From Brenneria corticis (GTDB lineage: Bacteria > Pseudomonadota > Gammaproteobacteria > Enterobacterales > Enterobacteriaceae): DNA of 64,000 nucleotides. The notes below the pieces were generated by a model that was not told the origin of the DNA, searched no databases, and worked only from the letters and a program-made list of their open reading frames with translations. A program made the position numbers and the translations under genes. Below are positions 18,220-27,001 of the stretch, in pieces. Numbering within the stretch: the stretch's first letter is position 1; each line of letters begins with the position of its first letter. The DNA is taken from assembly GCF_003115855.1 (NCBI RefSeq), contig NZ_KZ819079.1:62001-126000 (forward strand), read 5' to 3'.

Positions 18220-18424
18220 CTGGCGCTATTTTCGCAATTTTTGATACTATCCAGCAACTGCGTGAAGAGGGCATGACCATTTTCCTCGTGGAGCAAAACG
18301 CGAACTAGGCGATACGTCTGGCCGACCGCGGCTATGTGCTTGAAAATGGTCACGTTGTACTGGAAGACAGCGGCGCGCATTACTCGCAAATGAGGCGGTT
18401 CGTTCCGCTTATCTGGGCGGCTAA
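18220..18424 (+). pseudogene. livF: Decayed duplicate of the livF 3' end
   Basis: This stretch aligns with the last ~65 codons of the intact livF (10037-10738) at roughly 80 percent by hand, most changes being third-position. It has no start, an in-frame TAG at about 18305 where livF has CAG, and a one-base deletion near 18378. It ends in TATCTGGGCGGC then TAA, as livF does. The silent differences show it evolved as a working gene in another copy or lineage before it decayed. It marks the right edge of the accessory block. About 57 bases before it (18163-18219) show nothing else. Confidence 0.85.
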
Positions 18425-18431
18425 CCGAATT

Positions 18432-18456
18432 CAGGCCGGCGTATCCGGCCTGTCGT
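18432..18456 (+). terminator. Hairpin after the livF remnant
   Basis: CAGGCCGG (18432-18439) pairs perfectly with CCGGCCTG (18445-18452), followed by a weak T-rich tail (TCGTT). It may be the original liv operon terminator left beside the remnant. Confidence 0.5.
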
Positions 18457-18477
18457 TCTGATGAAGGCAAAATTAAA

Positions 18478-19665
18478 ATGGCAACCGAAGGTCTATTGGC
18501 GCAGCGTATCGCCAAGTTGAAAAGCTCCGCAATTCGAGAGCTGCTTAAGCACAGCAAGATGGATAACATTATTTCGCTGGCCGGGGGAATACCGTCAGAC
18601 AAACTGTTTGATTTCGACGGTCTGAATCAGGCAACACAATTAGCCATTACCGAACAGCCAAAAACCGCTTTCCAATATGGATTAACTGAAGGCAGCCCGA
18701 TTTTACGCGAGCGCATCGCCGACCTGTGCGCGATTCGCGGGATAAAAACCCGCGCGGAAGACATCGTGGTCACGGCGGGTTCACAGCAGGCGCTGGATCT
18801 GATCATGCGCGCGATGATCGATCCGGGCGATGTCTTTGTCGTTGAACGTCCGACCTACCTTGCCGCATTGCAAACGCTCGAGCTGGCGCAGGCACAGGTG
18901 ATGTCCGTCGACTCGGACGAAAACGGCATGGTGGTCGACGATCTGGAAGCGCTGCTGCGCAAACAGCGCATCAAAGGCGTGTATATCGTACCGAACTTTG
19001 GCAATCCCAGCGGCGTCACCCTGAGTTATGAACGGCGCAAACAGCTGATTAAGCTGGCGGAACGCTATGGTTTCGTTATCATCGAAGACGATCCGTATGG
19101 CGAACTGCGTTTTACCGAAGAGCGCCACCCGACGCTGTTCCAACTGGCTCAGGAAGAGCTGGGCAATGCCGAACATGTGCTCTATACCTCGACCTTTTCA
19201 AAGATCCTCGCGCCGGGCTTACGTCTTGGCTGGGCGATCATGCCGGACTGGTTGCTGCACAAAGTCGCCATCATTAAGCAGGCGGCCGATCTGCACGCCA
19301 GCGCGCTGTCGCAGAGCATCGTGGAATGTTATCTGGGATTGGGGCGTTTGGACGCGCAAATTGAAAAAATCCGCTATTCCTACAAGGAAAAGAGCGAACA
19401 GTTGTCCGGTCTGATCGCCAAAGAGTTAGGCGACGTGATGACGTTCAATCAGCCGAGGGGCGGTATGTTCCTGTGGGCCAGATTCCGTCAGCCGTTTAAT
19501 ACCACGCAATGGCTGCAACAGACGCTGGATCACGGCGTAGTGTTTGTGCCGGGCGAATTCTTTTTCCCGGACACGCCGGACTATTCGACGCTGCGCTTCT
19601 CCTATGCGACCGCAACGGAAGAGCAAATGCACGAAGCCGTCGCAAGGCTACGCAGGGCGCTGTAA
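18478..19665 (+). CDS. PLP-dependent aminotransferase, fold type I (2-aminoadipate/aromatic aminotransferase-like)
   Basis: The 395-residue protein is a fold-type I aminotransferase of the group that includes LysN-like 2-aminoadipate transaminases and the catalytic half of MocR regulators; it has no DNA-binding domain. The pyridoxal-phosphate lysine is K242 in STFSKILAPGLRLGW. NFGNPSG (about 175) and EDDPYGELRF (about 203) supply cofactor contacts. GGCAAAATTAAA precedes the ATG. Its position beside the remains of a liv operon could suggest branched-chain or aromatic amino-acid turnover, but the substrate is not readable. Confidence 0.85.
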   Translation: MATEGLLAQRIAKLKSSAIRELLKHSKMDNIISLAGGIPSDKLFDFDGLNQATQLAITEQPKTAFQYGLTEGSPILRERIADLCAIRGIKTRAEDIVVTAGSQQALDLIMRAMIDPGDVFVVERPTYLAALQTLELAQAQVMSVDSDENGMVVDDLEALLRKQRIKGVYIVPNFGNPSGVTLSYERRKQLIKLAERYGFVIIEDDPYGELRFTEERHPTLFQLAQEELGNAEHVLYTSTFSKILAPGLRLGWAIMPDWLLHKVAIIKQAADLHASALSQSIVECYLGLGRLDAQIEKIRYSYKEKSEQLSGLIAKELGDVMTFNQPRGGMFLWARFRQPFNTTQWLQQTLDHGVVFVPGEFFFPDTPDYSTLRFSYATATEEQMHEAVARLRRAL

Positions 19666-19811
19666 TCCTCACGTAAAGGCCGCGCCAGCGGCCTGAATTC
19701 GCTTACCCAAAATCCGCTGACCAAACACCCCTGCTCTATCCTCGCGCAGCCTGTCGCCATCAACCGCCCATTTCCGCCGGCGATTTCCTCATCTTGTCGC
19801 GATTCACCGCG

Positions 19812-19851
19812 CTGTCATCCTGACGTCATTTATCCGTTATTTTTCCGTCAT
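19812..19851 (+). promoter_or_regulatory. Tandem Pho boxes upstream of ugpB
   Basis: Four PhoB half-sites are spaced exactly 11 bases apart: CTGTCAT (19812), ACGTCAT (19823), CCGTTAT (19834) and CCGTCAT (19845). Together they form two adjacent Pho boxes. ugp operons are classic PhoB-PhoR targets, so induction by phosphate starvation is strongly supported. The ugpB ATG is 77 bases further on. Confidence 0.85.
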
Positions 19852-19928
19852 GAACGCATGTCATGTTACCTCCCGAATAAAAAAAAGCGCTCGCAGCCCA
19901 AGTCAGGCCCAAACTCCAGGAGACAAGC

Positions 19929-21263
19929 ATGCTTAATCCGCTATTTCGTCAGGTACGTGTCATAAAAACAATGGCATGCGCCACACTCGCATTGGCTTGC
20001 AGCGCCAATGCGCAGGCGGCGACCGAAATCCCTTTCTGGCACTCGATGGAGGGCGAGCTGGGGAAAGAGGTCAATTCTCTGGTTGAGCGTTTTAACCAGT
20101 CCCACAGCGACGTGAAAATCGTCCCGGTCTATAAAGGCAACTACGAACAGAATCTGGCCGCCGGCATCGCCGCCTATCGCGCCGGCAACGCCCCGGCGAT
20201 TTTGCAGGTTTATGAAGTGGGCACCGCCACCATGATGGCCAGCAAGGCCATCAAACCGGTGTATGAAGTGTTTAAAGACGCCGGCATCAATTTCGATGAG
20301 TCGATTTTCGTCCCCACCGTCTCCGGTTATTACACCGACGCCAAAAGCGGTCAGCTGTTATCCCAGCCCTTTAACAGCTCCACGCCGGTGCTGTACTACA
20401 ACAAAGACGCGTTTAAAAAAGCCGGCTTAGACCCGGAGCAGCCGCCGAAAACCTGGCAGCAACTGGCCGAGTACACCGCCAAACTGCGCGCGGCGGGCTT
20501 GAAATGCGGCTATGCCAGCGGCTGGCAGGGCTGGATTCAGATTGAAAACTTCAGCGCCTGGCACGGCCTGCCGGTGGCCAGCAAAAACAACGGCTTCGAC
20601 GGCGCCGACGCGGTGCTGGAATTCAACCAGCCGACGCAGGTTAAACATATTCAGCGTTTGCAGGATATGAATAAGCAAGGGAATTTCACCTATTTCGGGC
20701 GCAAGGATGAACCGACCGAGAAGTTCTACAACGGCGACTGCGCCATCACCACCGCCTCGTCCGGTTCGCTGGCGGATATCCGCCAGCACGCCAAATTCGA
20801 CTACGGCGTGGGCATGATGCCGTATGACGCCGACGCGCAGGGCGCGCCGCAGAACGCCATTATCGGCGGGGCCAGCCTGTGGGTGCTGAACGGCAAAGAC
20901 GCCGCCACCTATAAAGGCGTGGCCGAATTTATGCAGTTCCTGGCGCAGCCGGAAATCGCCGCGGAATGGCACCAGAAAACCGGTTATCTGCCCATCACCA
21001 AGGCCGCGTATGAACTGACGCAAAAGCAGGGTTTCTACGAGAAGAATCCGGGCGCGGATATCGCCACACGCCAGATGCTGAACAAGCCGCCGCTGCCGTT
21101 CACCAAAGGGCTGCGCCTGGGCAATATGCCGCAGATCCGTACCCTGGTGGACGAAGAGCTGGAAAGCGTGTGGACGGGTAAGAAAACCCCGCAGCAGGCG
21201 CTGGACAGCGCCGTTGCGCGCGGCAACGCCCTGCTGCGTCGCTTCGAGCAGTCAACGAAATAA
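19929..21263 (+). CDS. ugpB: UgpB, glycerol-3-phosphate periplasmic binding protein
   Basis: UgpB is the periplasmic receptor for sn-glycerol-3-phosphate and glycerophosphodiesters. The 444-residue precursor has a signal peptide cleaved after ANAQA and a mature type-II binding fold starting ATEIPFWHSMEGELGKEV, as in E. coli UgpB. AGGAG lies 6-10 bases before the ATG. It heads ugpBAECQ and is preceded by Pho boxes. Confidence 0.96.
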   Translation: MLNPLFRQVRVIKTMACATLALACSANAQAATEIPFWHSMEGELGKEVNSLVERFNQSHSDVKIVPVYKGNYEQNLAAGIAAYRAGNAPAILQVYEVGTATMMASKAIKPVYEVFKDAGINFDESIFVPTVSGYYTDAKSGQLLSQPFNSSTPVLYYNKDAFKKAGLDPEQPPKTWQQLAEYTAKLRAAGLKCGYASGWQGWIQIENFSAWHGLPVASKNNGFDGADAVLEFNQPTQVKHIQRLQDMNKQGNFTYFGRKDEPTEKFYNGDCAITTASSGSLADIRQHAKFDYGVGMMPYDADAQGAPQNAIIGGASLWVLNGKDAATYKGVAEFMQFLAQPEIAAEWHQKTGYLPITKAAYELTQKQGFYEKNPGADIATRQMLNKPPLPFTKGLRLGNMPQIRTLVDEELESVWTGKKTPQQALDSAVARGNALLRRFEQSTK

Positions 21264-21338
21264 CCCTGTCGGCAATGCGCTGTATCGGGTCGCAGGGAAG
21301 CGGCCCGCCCCCTGGTGCAAGAGTTAATGAGTTCACGC

Positions 21339-22226
21339 ATGACATCATCCCGTCCCGTTTTTAGCCGTAGCTGGTTGCCCTATATGCTGGTGCTGCCCCA
21401 GCTACTGATCACCGCGATTTTTTTCCTCTGGCCGGCCGGTCAGGCGCTGTGGTATTCGGTGCAAAGTCTCGATCCGTTCGGTCTGTCCAGCGAATTCGTC
21501 GGTATGGAAAATTTCAGGCAGTTGCTGGATAACCCCTACTATCTCGACTCCTTTTACACCACGCTGATCTTCAGTTTTCTGGTGGCGGGATTCGGCCTGC
21601 TGATTTCCCTGTTTCTGGCGGCGCTGGTGGACTATGTTATCCGCGCCAGCCGCCTGTATCAGACGCTGATTATTCTGCCCTACGCCGTCGCGCCGGCGGT
21701 GGCCGCCGTGCTGTGGATGTTTCTGTTCAACCCCGGTCTGGGGCTGATTACCCATTTTCTCGGCCTGCTGGGGTACTCATGGAACCACGCGCAAAACAGC
21801 GGCCAGGCGATGTTTCTGGTGGTGCTGGCGTCGGTCTGGAAACAAATTAGCTATAACTTCCTGTTTTTCCTGGCGGCGTTGCAGTCCATCCCCCGTTCGC
21901 TGATCGAAGCCGCGGCGATTGACGGCGCCGGGCCGGTGCGCCGCTTCTTCAATCTGGTGCTGCCGCTGATCTCGCCGGTAAGCTTTTTCCTGCTGGTCAT
22001 CAATCTGGTGTACGCGTTCTTCGATACCTTCCCCATCATCGACGCCGCCACCGCCGGCGGCCCGGTGCAGTCCACCACTACGCTTATCTACAAAATTTAC
22101 CGCGAAGGCTTTGCCGGGCTGGATCTCTCCAGCTCCGCCGCCCAGTCGGTGGTGCTGATGCTGCTGGTTATCGGGTTGACGGTGATTCAGTTCCGCTTTG
22201 TCGAACGGAGGGTGAACTACCAATGA
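21339..22226 (+). CDS. ugpA: UgpA, glycerol-3-phosphate ABC permease
   Basis: UgpA is one of the two membrane subunits of the glycerol-3-phosphate importer. The ATG at 21339 gives MTSSRPVFS and exactly 295 residues, the E. coli length. ATG at 21327 or GTG at 21315 would add 4 or 8 residues and have no better ribosome site. Six membrane spans and the EAA loop SLIEAAAIDGAGPVRRFF (about 190) are present. It overlaps ugpE by four bases. Confidence 0.95.
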   Translation: MTSSRPVFSRSWLPYMLVLPQLLITAIFFLWPAGQALWYSVQSLDPFGLSSEFVGMENFRQLLDNPYYLDSFYTTLIFSFLVAGFGLLISLFLAALVDYVIRASRLYQTLIILPYAVAPAVAAVLWMFLFNPGLGLITHFLGLLGYSWNHAQNSGQAMFLVVLASVWKQISYNFLFFLAALQSIPRSLIEAAAIDGAGPVRRFFNLVLPLISPVSFFLLVINLVYAFFDTFPIIDAATAGGPVQSTTTLIYKIYREGFAGLDLSSSAAQSVVLMLLVIGLTVIQFRFVERRVNYQ

Positions 22227-23068
22227 TTGAGAACCGACGCGGACTGGATATCTTCAGCCACCTGATGCTGATTGTCGGCATCGCCGCGGTGCTTTTCCCG
22301 CTGTACGTCGGGTTCGTCGCCGCCACGCTGGACGATCAACAGGTATTTCAGACGCCGATGACGCTGATCCCCGGCGCGCGCCTGTGGGAAAATCTGCGCC
22401 ATATCTGGCTGCACGGCGCCGGCAACAGCGTCACGCCCTTCTGGCTGATGCTGCTGAACAGCCTGGTGATGGCGCTGGCGATTACCCTGGGCAAAATCAC
22501 AGTGTCGATTTTGTCCGCCTACGCCATCGTCTATTTTCGCTTTCCGTTGCGCGGCCTGTTTTTCTGGATGATCTTCCTGACGCTGATGCTGCCGGTGGAA
22601 GTGCGAATCTTCCCCACGGTGGAGGTGATCGCCCGGCTGGAGATGATGGACAGCTACGCCGGGCTGACGCTGCCGCTGATGGCGTCGGCCACGGCGACGT
22701 TTCTGTTCCGGCAGTTTTTTATGACGCTGCCGCATGAGCTGCTGGAGGCGGCGCGCATCGACGGCGCCGGTCCGCTGCGCTTCTTTTTCGATATCGTGCT
22801 GCCGCTGTCGAAAACCAATCTGGCGGCGCTGTTCGTCATCACCTTTATCTACGGCTGGAACCAGTATCTGTGGCCGCTGCTGATTATCACCGATGCCAAT
22901 CTCGGCACCGCGGTGGCCGGGATCAAAAGCATGATCGCCTCCGGCGACGGGGCGACGCAGTGGAATCAGGTGATGGCGGCGATGCTGCTGACCATGCTGC
23001 CTCCCCTGCTGGTGGTGCTGCTGATGCAGCGCTGGTTCGTGCGCGGTCTGGTCGACAGTGAAAAATAG
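22223..23068 (+). CDS. ugpE: UgpE, glycerol-3-phosphate ABC permease
   Basis: UgpE is the second membrane subunit of the importer. The 281-residue protein matches E. coli UgpE along its length, with six spans, LTLMLPVEVRIFPTVEVI, and the EAA loop ELLEAARIDGAGPLRFFF (about 173). The ATGA overlap with ugpA indicates coupled translation. A gap of 75 bases with a strong hairpin separates it from ugpC. Confidence 0.96.
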   Translation: MIENRRGLDIFSHLMLIVGIAAVLFPLYVGFVAATLDDQQVFQTPMTLIPGARLWENLRHIWLHGAGNSVTPFWLMLLNSLVMALAITLGKITVSILSAYAIVYFRFPLRGLFFWMIFLTLMLPVEVRIFPTVEVIARLEMMDSYAGLTLPLMASATATFLFRQFFMTLPHELLEAARIDGAGPLRFFFDIVLPLSKTNLAALFVITFIYGWNQYLWPLLIITDANLGTAVAGIKSMIASGDGATQWNQVMAAMLLTMLPPLLVVLLMQRWFVRGLVDSEK

Positions 23069-23083
23069 CGGCGCAGGGCGGGC

Positions 23084-23107
23084 ACGGCGCGCTGTCCAGC
23101 GCGCCGT
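23084..23107 (+). other. Intercistronic hairpin between ugpE and ugpC
   Basis: ACGGCGCGCT (23084-23093) pairs perfectly with AGCGCGCCGT (23098-23107) around a GTCC loop. No T tract follows. It probably affects message stability or the ratio of permease to ATPase rather than ending transcription. Confidence 0.6.
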
Positions 23108-23143
23108 CGCAAACGGCGTTGAAAAACCCACGGGACGTTTTTT

Positions 23144-24217
23144 ATGGCATGTTTAAAACTTCAGGCCGTCAGCAAATCCTATGACGGCAAAACCCAGGTG
23201 ATCCGCCCCATCGATCTCGACGTCGCCGACGGCGAGTTTGTGGTGATGGTCGGACCGTCCGGCTGCGGTAAATCCACCCTGCTGCGCATGGTCGCCGGGC
23301 TGGAACGGACCACCGGCGGCGATATTTATATCGATAATCAGCGGGTCACCGATCTGGAGCCCAAAGATCGCGGCATTGCGATGGTGTTCCAGAACTATGC
23401 GCTGTATCCCCATATGAGCGTGTATGACAATATGGCTTACGGTCTGAAAATCCGCGGTTTCGGCAAGGCACAGATTCGCCAGCAGGTGGAAGAAACGGCG
23501 CGGATTCTGGAGCTGCTGCCGCTATTGCAGCGCAAACCGCGGGAGCTGTCCGGCGGTCAGCGCCAGCGGGTGGCGATGGGACGCGCCATCGTGCGCGAGC
23601 CCGCGGTCTTTCTCTTTGACGAGCCGCTGTCAAACCTGGACGCCAAGCTGCGGGTGCAGATGCGGCTGGAGTTGCAGCAGCTGCATCGCCGTCTCAACAC
23701 CACCAGCCTTTACGTCACCCACGATCAGGTAGAGGCGATGACGCTGGCGCAGCGCGTGATCGTGATGAATAAAGGCGTGGCCGAACAGATTGGCGCGCCG
23801 GCGGAGATTTATCGTCGTCCGGCATCGCTGTTTGTCGCCGGTTTTATCGGCTCGCCGGCGATGAATCTGTGGCCGGGCAGGATAAGCGACGATGGCGCGT
23901 GGTTTAAGCTGAGCGACGACGTGGCCCTGCCGCTGACGACGGCGAAACCGCAATGGCGCGGACGCGAGTTGACGCTGGGGGTAAGGCCGGAGCATATTCA
24001 ACCGGCAACGCGCGAAACCGGCGGCGTTCCGCTGCAAATATCGACGCTGGAACTGCTGGGCGCGGATAATCTGGCGCACGGTCAATGGGGGACGCAAAAG
24101 GTGATCGTTCGCCTCTCCTACGAGCATTGCCCGGCGGCGGGCTCAACGCTCTGGCTGCATCTGCCGGAGTCATCATGGCATTGGTTTGATTCGCAAAGCG
24201 GATTACGGATGGAATAA
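23144..24217 (+). CDS. ugpC: UgpC, glycerol-3-phosphate ABC ATPase
   Basis: UgpC is the ATPase of the Ugp importer and belongs to the MalK/CUT1 group. The 357-residue protein has Walker A GPSGCGKST (about 37), signature LSGGQRQRVAMGRA (about 134), Walker B FLFDEPLSNLDAKLR and the H-loop VTHDQVEAM. A C-terminal regulatory domain with LGVRPEHIQP follows. Its final A overlaps the ugpQ start (TAATG). Confidence 0.97.
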   Translation: MACLKLQAVSKSYDGKTQVIRPIDLDVADGEFVVMVGPSGCGKSTLLRMVAGLERTTGGDIYIDNQRVTDLEPKDRGIAMVFQNYALYPHMSVYDNMAYGLKIRGFGKAQIRQQVEETARILELLPLLQRKPRELSGGQRQRVAMGRAIVREPAVFLFDEPLSNLDAKLRVQMRLELQQLHRRLNTTSLYVTHDQVEAMTLAQRVIVMNKGVAEQIGAPAEIYRRPASLFVAGFIGSPAMNLWPGRISDDGAWFKLSDDVALPLTTAKPQWRGRELTLGVRPEHIQPATRETGGVPLQISTLELLGADNLAHGQWGTQKVIVRLSYEHCPAAGSTLWLHLPESSWHWFDSQSGLRME

Positions 24218-24966
24218 TGGTAAATACCTGGCCTTATCCGGCGATTGTCGCCCACCGCGGCGGCGGTTCGCTGGCGCCGGAAAACACGCTGGCGGCGATC
24301 GACGCGGGCGCCGATCTCGGGCACAAAATGATTGAATTTGACGCCAAGCTGTCGCAGGACTATCAAATCTTTTTGCTGCACGACGACCGCCTTGAGCGCA
24401 CCAGCAACGGCTGGGGGATCGCCGGCGATCTGACCTGGGACAAGCTGGTCGGCCTGGATGTGGGAAGCTGGTTCGGCAAACGGTTTGCCGGCGAACGGCT
24501 GCCGCTATTATCGGAAGTCGCCAAACGCTGTAAGCAGTACGGCATGGCGGCCAATATCGAGATCAAGCCGACCACCGGCCACGAGCAGGAAACCGGGCGC
24601 CTTATCGCCCTCGCCGCGCGCCAGCTGTGGGCCGACCATCCGCTTGCGCCGCTGCTGTCCTCATTCTCGGTTCAGGCGCTGGAAGCGGCGCAGCAGGCGG
24701 CGCCCGAACTGCCGCGCGGCCTGCTGCTGGATGAATGGGACGACGACTGGCAAACCCTGACGCGGCGTTTAGCATGCCGGTCCATCCATCTTAACCATCG
24801 GTTGCTGACGGCGGAACGGGTGACCTTATTGCAGGCCGCCGGACTGCGAATTTTAGCGTATACCGTAAACGATCCGGCGCGAGCGCAAACTTTGCTTGAT
24901 TGGGGCGTTGACTGTATCTGTACCGACCGGATAGATTTAATCGGCGCAGATTTTGCTGCCGGCTGA
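24217..24966 (+). CDS. ugpQ: UgpQ, cytosolic glycerophosphodiester phosphodiesterase
   Basis: UgpQ hydrolyses glycerophosphodiesters imported by Ugp to glycerol-3-phosphate plus an alcohol. The 249-residue GDPD-fold protein has the catalytic signature VAHRGGGSLAPENTLAA (about 9-25), EFDAKLSQD with the metal-binding acids, LLHDDRLERTSNG with the second catalytic His, and ANIEIKP (about 110). No signal peptide is present, consistent with cytosolic action. It is last in the Pho-regulated operon. Confidence 0.96.
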   Translation: MVNTWPYPAIVAHRGGGSLAPENTLAAIDAGADLGHKMIEFDAKLSQDYQIFLLHDDRLERTSNGWGIAGDLTWDKLVGLDVGSWFGKRFAGERLPLLSEVAKRCKQYGMAANIEIKPTTGHEQETGRLIALAARQLWADHPLAPLLSSFSVQALEAAQQAAPELPRGLLLDEWDDDWQTLTRRLACRSIHLNHRLLTAERVTLLQAAGLRILAYTVNDPARAQTLLDWGVDCICTDRIDLIGADFAAG

Positions 24967-25023
24967 AATCTGTCCGCGTCCGTTCTTTCAGCAATTGGTG
25001 CCGGTTACTAAGGAAGTGGCTCA

Positions 25024-25980
25024 ATGCCCGCATTTATCAGTTCCCTCTGGCACCAGATTTTTCTCTCTTTACCGCTGTTTGTTCTGATCGCGCTGGGTTA
25101 CGGCCTGGTCCGTTATGCGAAATGGCCGACCACCACTACCGACGGCATGAGCCACTTTGTCTTCTCGGTGGCGATGCCGGCCATGCTATTCCGCCTGATG
25201 AGCGATTTTTCCAAACGCCCCGCGGTCGACGCCCGGCTGCTGATCGCTTTTTTCGGCAGTTGCCTGATCGTTTTTATATTGGGCCGCATTGTAGCGCGCC
25301 GGGTTTTTCATCTGGACGGCGTTTCCGGGTCCATTTTTTCGCTGAGCGGCATCTTCTCCAACAACGTTATGCTCGGGCTGCCGATCGCCACGCTGATGCT
25401 GGGCGAAGAGGCGATCCCCTCCGTGGCGCTGGTGGTGGTGTTTAACGGTCTGATCCTCTGGACGCTGGTGACGATATCGGTGGAGTGGGCGCGCAACGGG
25501 GCGCTTTCGCTGCAGGGGTTTACCAAAACCGCGCTGGGGGTGCTGAAAAACCCGTTGATCATCGGCATTATTTCCGGGACGGCGTTCAGCCTGACCGGCC
25601 TGTCCCTGCCGTCTTACGTCGACCAGCCGCTGAGCATGCTGGGGCAGATTGCGATGCCGCTATCGCTGGTCGCCCTGGGAATGGGGCTGGCGGAGTACCA
25701 GATCCGCGATGGCTGGCGGATCAGCAGCGCCATTTGCGCCATCAAGCTGCTGGTGCAACCGCTGGTGATTTGGGGCATCGCGCTGGCGCTCGGGCTGCCG
25801 GAAACGGAGACGCGGGCGGTGGTATTGCTGGGCTCGATGTCGGTGGGGGTGAACGTCTATCTGATGTCGCGCCAGTTCAACGTGCTGGGCGGTCCGGTGG
25901 CGTCAAGCCTGCTGATGTCGACGGCGCTGGCGGCCTTGACCACCCCGCTGATCCTGACCCTGATGGGCGTGCGATTATAG
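25024..25980 (+). CDS. AEC-family (auxin efflux carrier/MdcF-like) permease
   Basis: The 318-residue integral membrane protein has about ten spans in two similar halves and belongs to the AEC family, which includes MdcF and YfdV-type transporters. Diagnostic stretches are FSNNVMLGLPIATLMLG (about 116) and LSLVALGMGLAEY in the second half. It is co-directional with ugpQ after 57 bases but is not part of the E. coli ugp operon. It occupies the interval next to yhhA. The substrate is unknown; an organic anion is likely for the family. Confidence 0.82.
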   Translation: MPAFISSLWHQIFLSLPLFVLIALGYGLVRYAKWPTTTTDGMSHFVFSVAMPAMLFRLMSDFSKRPAVDARLLIAFFGSCLIVFILGRIVARRVFHLDGVSGSIFSLSGIFSNNVMLGLPIATLMLGEEAIPSVALVVVFNGLILWTLVTISVEWARNGALSLQGFTKTALGVLKNPLIIGIISGTAFSLTGLSLPSYVDQPLSMLGQIAMPLSLVALGMGLAEYQIRDGWRISSAICAIKLLVQPLVIWGIALALGLPETETRAVVLLGSMSVGVNVYLMSRQFNVLGGPVASSLLMSTALAALTTPLILTLMGVRL

Positions 25981-26009
25981 CGGTGCGTGCAGGGACGTTA
26001 GCGCGTCTG

Positions 26010-26294
26010 TTACTGCGGCAGCATCTTTTGCTGAGCGCTTCGTTGTTGCTCCTGCTGTAGCTGCTGTCTTTGCTGTTGCTGTAGCTGGGTATTGCGCTGC
26101 TGTAATTGCTGATTCAGCTGTTGCTTCTGCAATTGTTGATTCTGCTGCATACGCTGTTGCAACTGCTTCTGGCTGTTGATGCCGCTCTCATACTGCTGCT
26201 GCCGTACCGACGGCGCAGGCTTGTCGGCCGCCTGCCCGATCGGCGGCAGGGAAAACAGCGCGATCAGCGACGCGGTTATCAGTCTGGTTTTCAT
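26010..26294 (-). CDS. yhhA: YhhA, DUF2756 glutamine-rich periplasmic protein
   Basis: This small secreted protein of unknown function is found downstream of ugpQ in enterobacteria. A signal peptide (KTRLITASLIALFSLPPIGQ, cleaved before ADKPAP) is followed by about 65 residues dominated by Gln with scattered Arg and Leu, probably a coiled or disordered rod. The ATG at 26294 is chosen because GAGG lies 5 bases before it; the GTG at 26300 and ATG at 26297 are too close to that ribosome site. A 7-bp hairpin (CGCCCGA/TCGGGCG, 26314-26331) lies just upstream. Confidence 0.85.
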   Translation of the reverse strand: MKTRLITASLIALFSLPPIGQAADKPAPSVRQQQYESGINSQKQLQQRMQQNQQLQKQQLNQQLQQRNTQLQQQQRQQLQQEQQRSAQQKMLPQ

Positions 26295-26491
26295 CATCAC
26301 CTCATCTGTAAGACGCCCGACTCATCGGGCGTAACGCATCGGTTCATGGTACGGAATGGTTTATCCGCTACCTTAAGTGTAGAACAAAGAGCGCGGCGAT
26401 TGTCTGAATTCTCCTCATACGCGGAATGTGGGGCCGCCCGACGGAATGTTATATACTGCCGCAGAATTCTTCCTGGCATTGAAGTTATCCC

Positions 26492-26956
26492 ATGTTTCAT
26501 ATTGCGCTCTATGAGCCACAAATCGCGCCGAATACCGGCAATATCATCCGTCTGGCCGCCAATAACGGCTGCACGCTGCACCTGATTGAACCGCTGGGCT
26601 TTGATTTTGAAGAGAAGAAGCTGCGCCGGGCGGGGCTGGATTATCACGATCTGGCCAACGTCAGCCGCCATAAAAATTATCAGGATTTTCTGGCGGTGGT
26701 CGCCGGACGGCGCATTTTCGCCTGCACCACCAAAGGCAGCCGGCCTTACGACCGGCCGGCCTATCAGCCGGGCGACGTGCTGCTGTTCGGCTCGGAAACC
26801 GCCGGCCTGCCGGATGATATCCGCAACGGCTTTGCCGCGGACTTCCGTATCCGCATCCCCATGCAGCCGGAGAGCCGCAGCCTCAACCTGTCGAACGCGG
26901 TCGCCATCATCAGCTATGAAGCCTGGCGGCAGAACGGCTTCGGCGGCCGCGCCTAG
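26492..26956 (+). CDS. trmL: TrmL, tRNA (cytidine/uridine-34 2'-O)-methyltransferase
   Basis: TrmL (YibK) is a SPOUT-class methyltransferase that 2'-O-methylates the wobble base of tRNA-Leu isoacceptors. At 154 residues it is the minimal SPOUT size. It has NTGNIIRLAANNGCTLHLIEP (about 14-34), LLFGSETAGLP (about 93) and IPMQPESRSLNLSNAVAI, the C-terminal SAM-binding trefoil knot. It sits alone between yhhA and cpxA. Confidence 0.95.
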   Translation: MFHIALYEPQIAPNTGNIIRLAANNGCTLHLIEPLGFDFEEKKLRRAGLDYHDLANVSRHKNYQDFLAVVAGRRIFACTTKGSRPYDRPAYQPGDVLLFGSETAGLPDDIRNGFAADFRIRIPMQPESRSLNLSNAVAIISYEAWRQNGFGGRA

Positions 26957-27001
26957 CGGCCTGGGACGTCAAATTCGATTCTGATTACCCTGGCCGCGGC
27001 G

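Noticed and set aside
26106..26585. Leu-rich open frame opposite yhhA
   Set aside because: The Leu repeats come from the antisense of yhhA glutamine codons; yhhA has a signal peptide and the expected position next to ugpQ.
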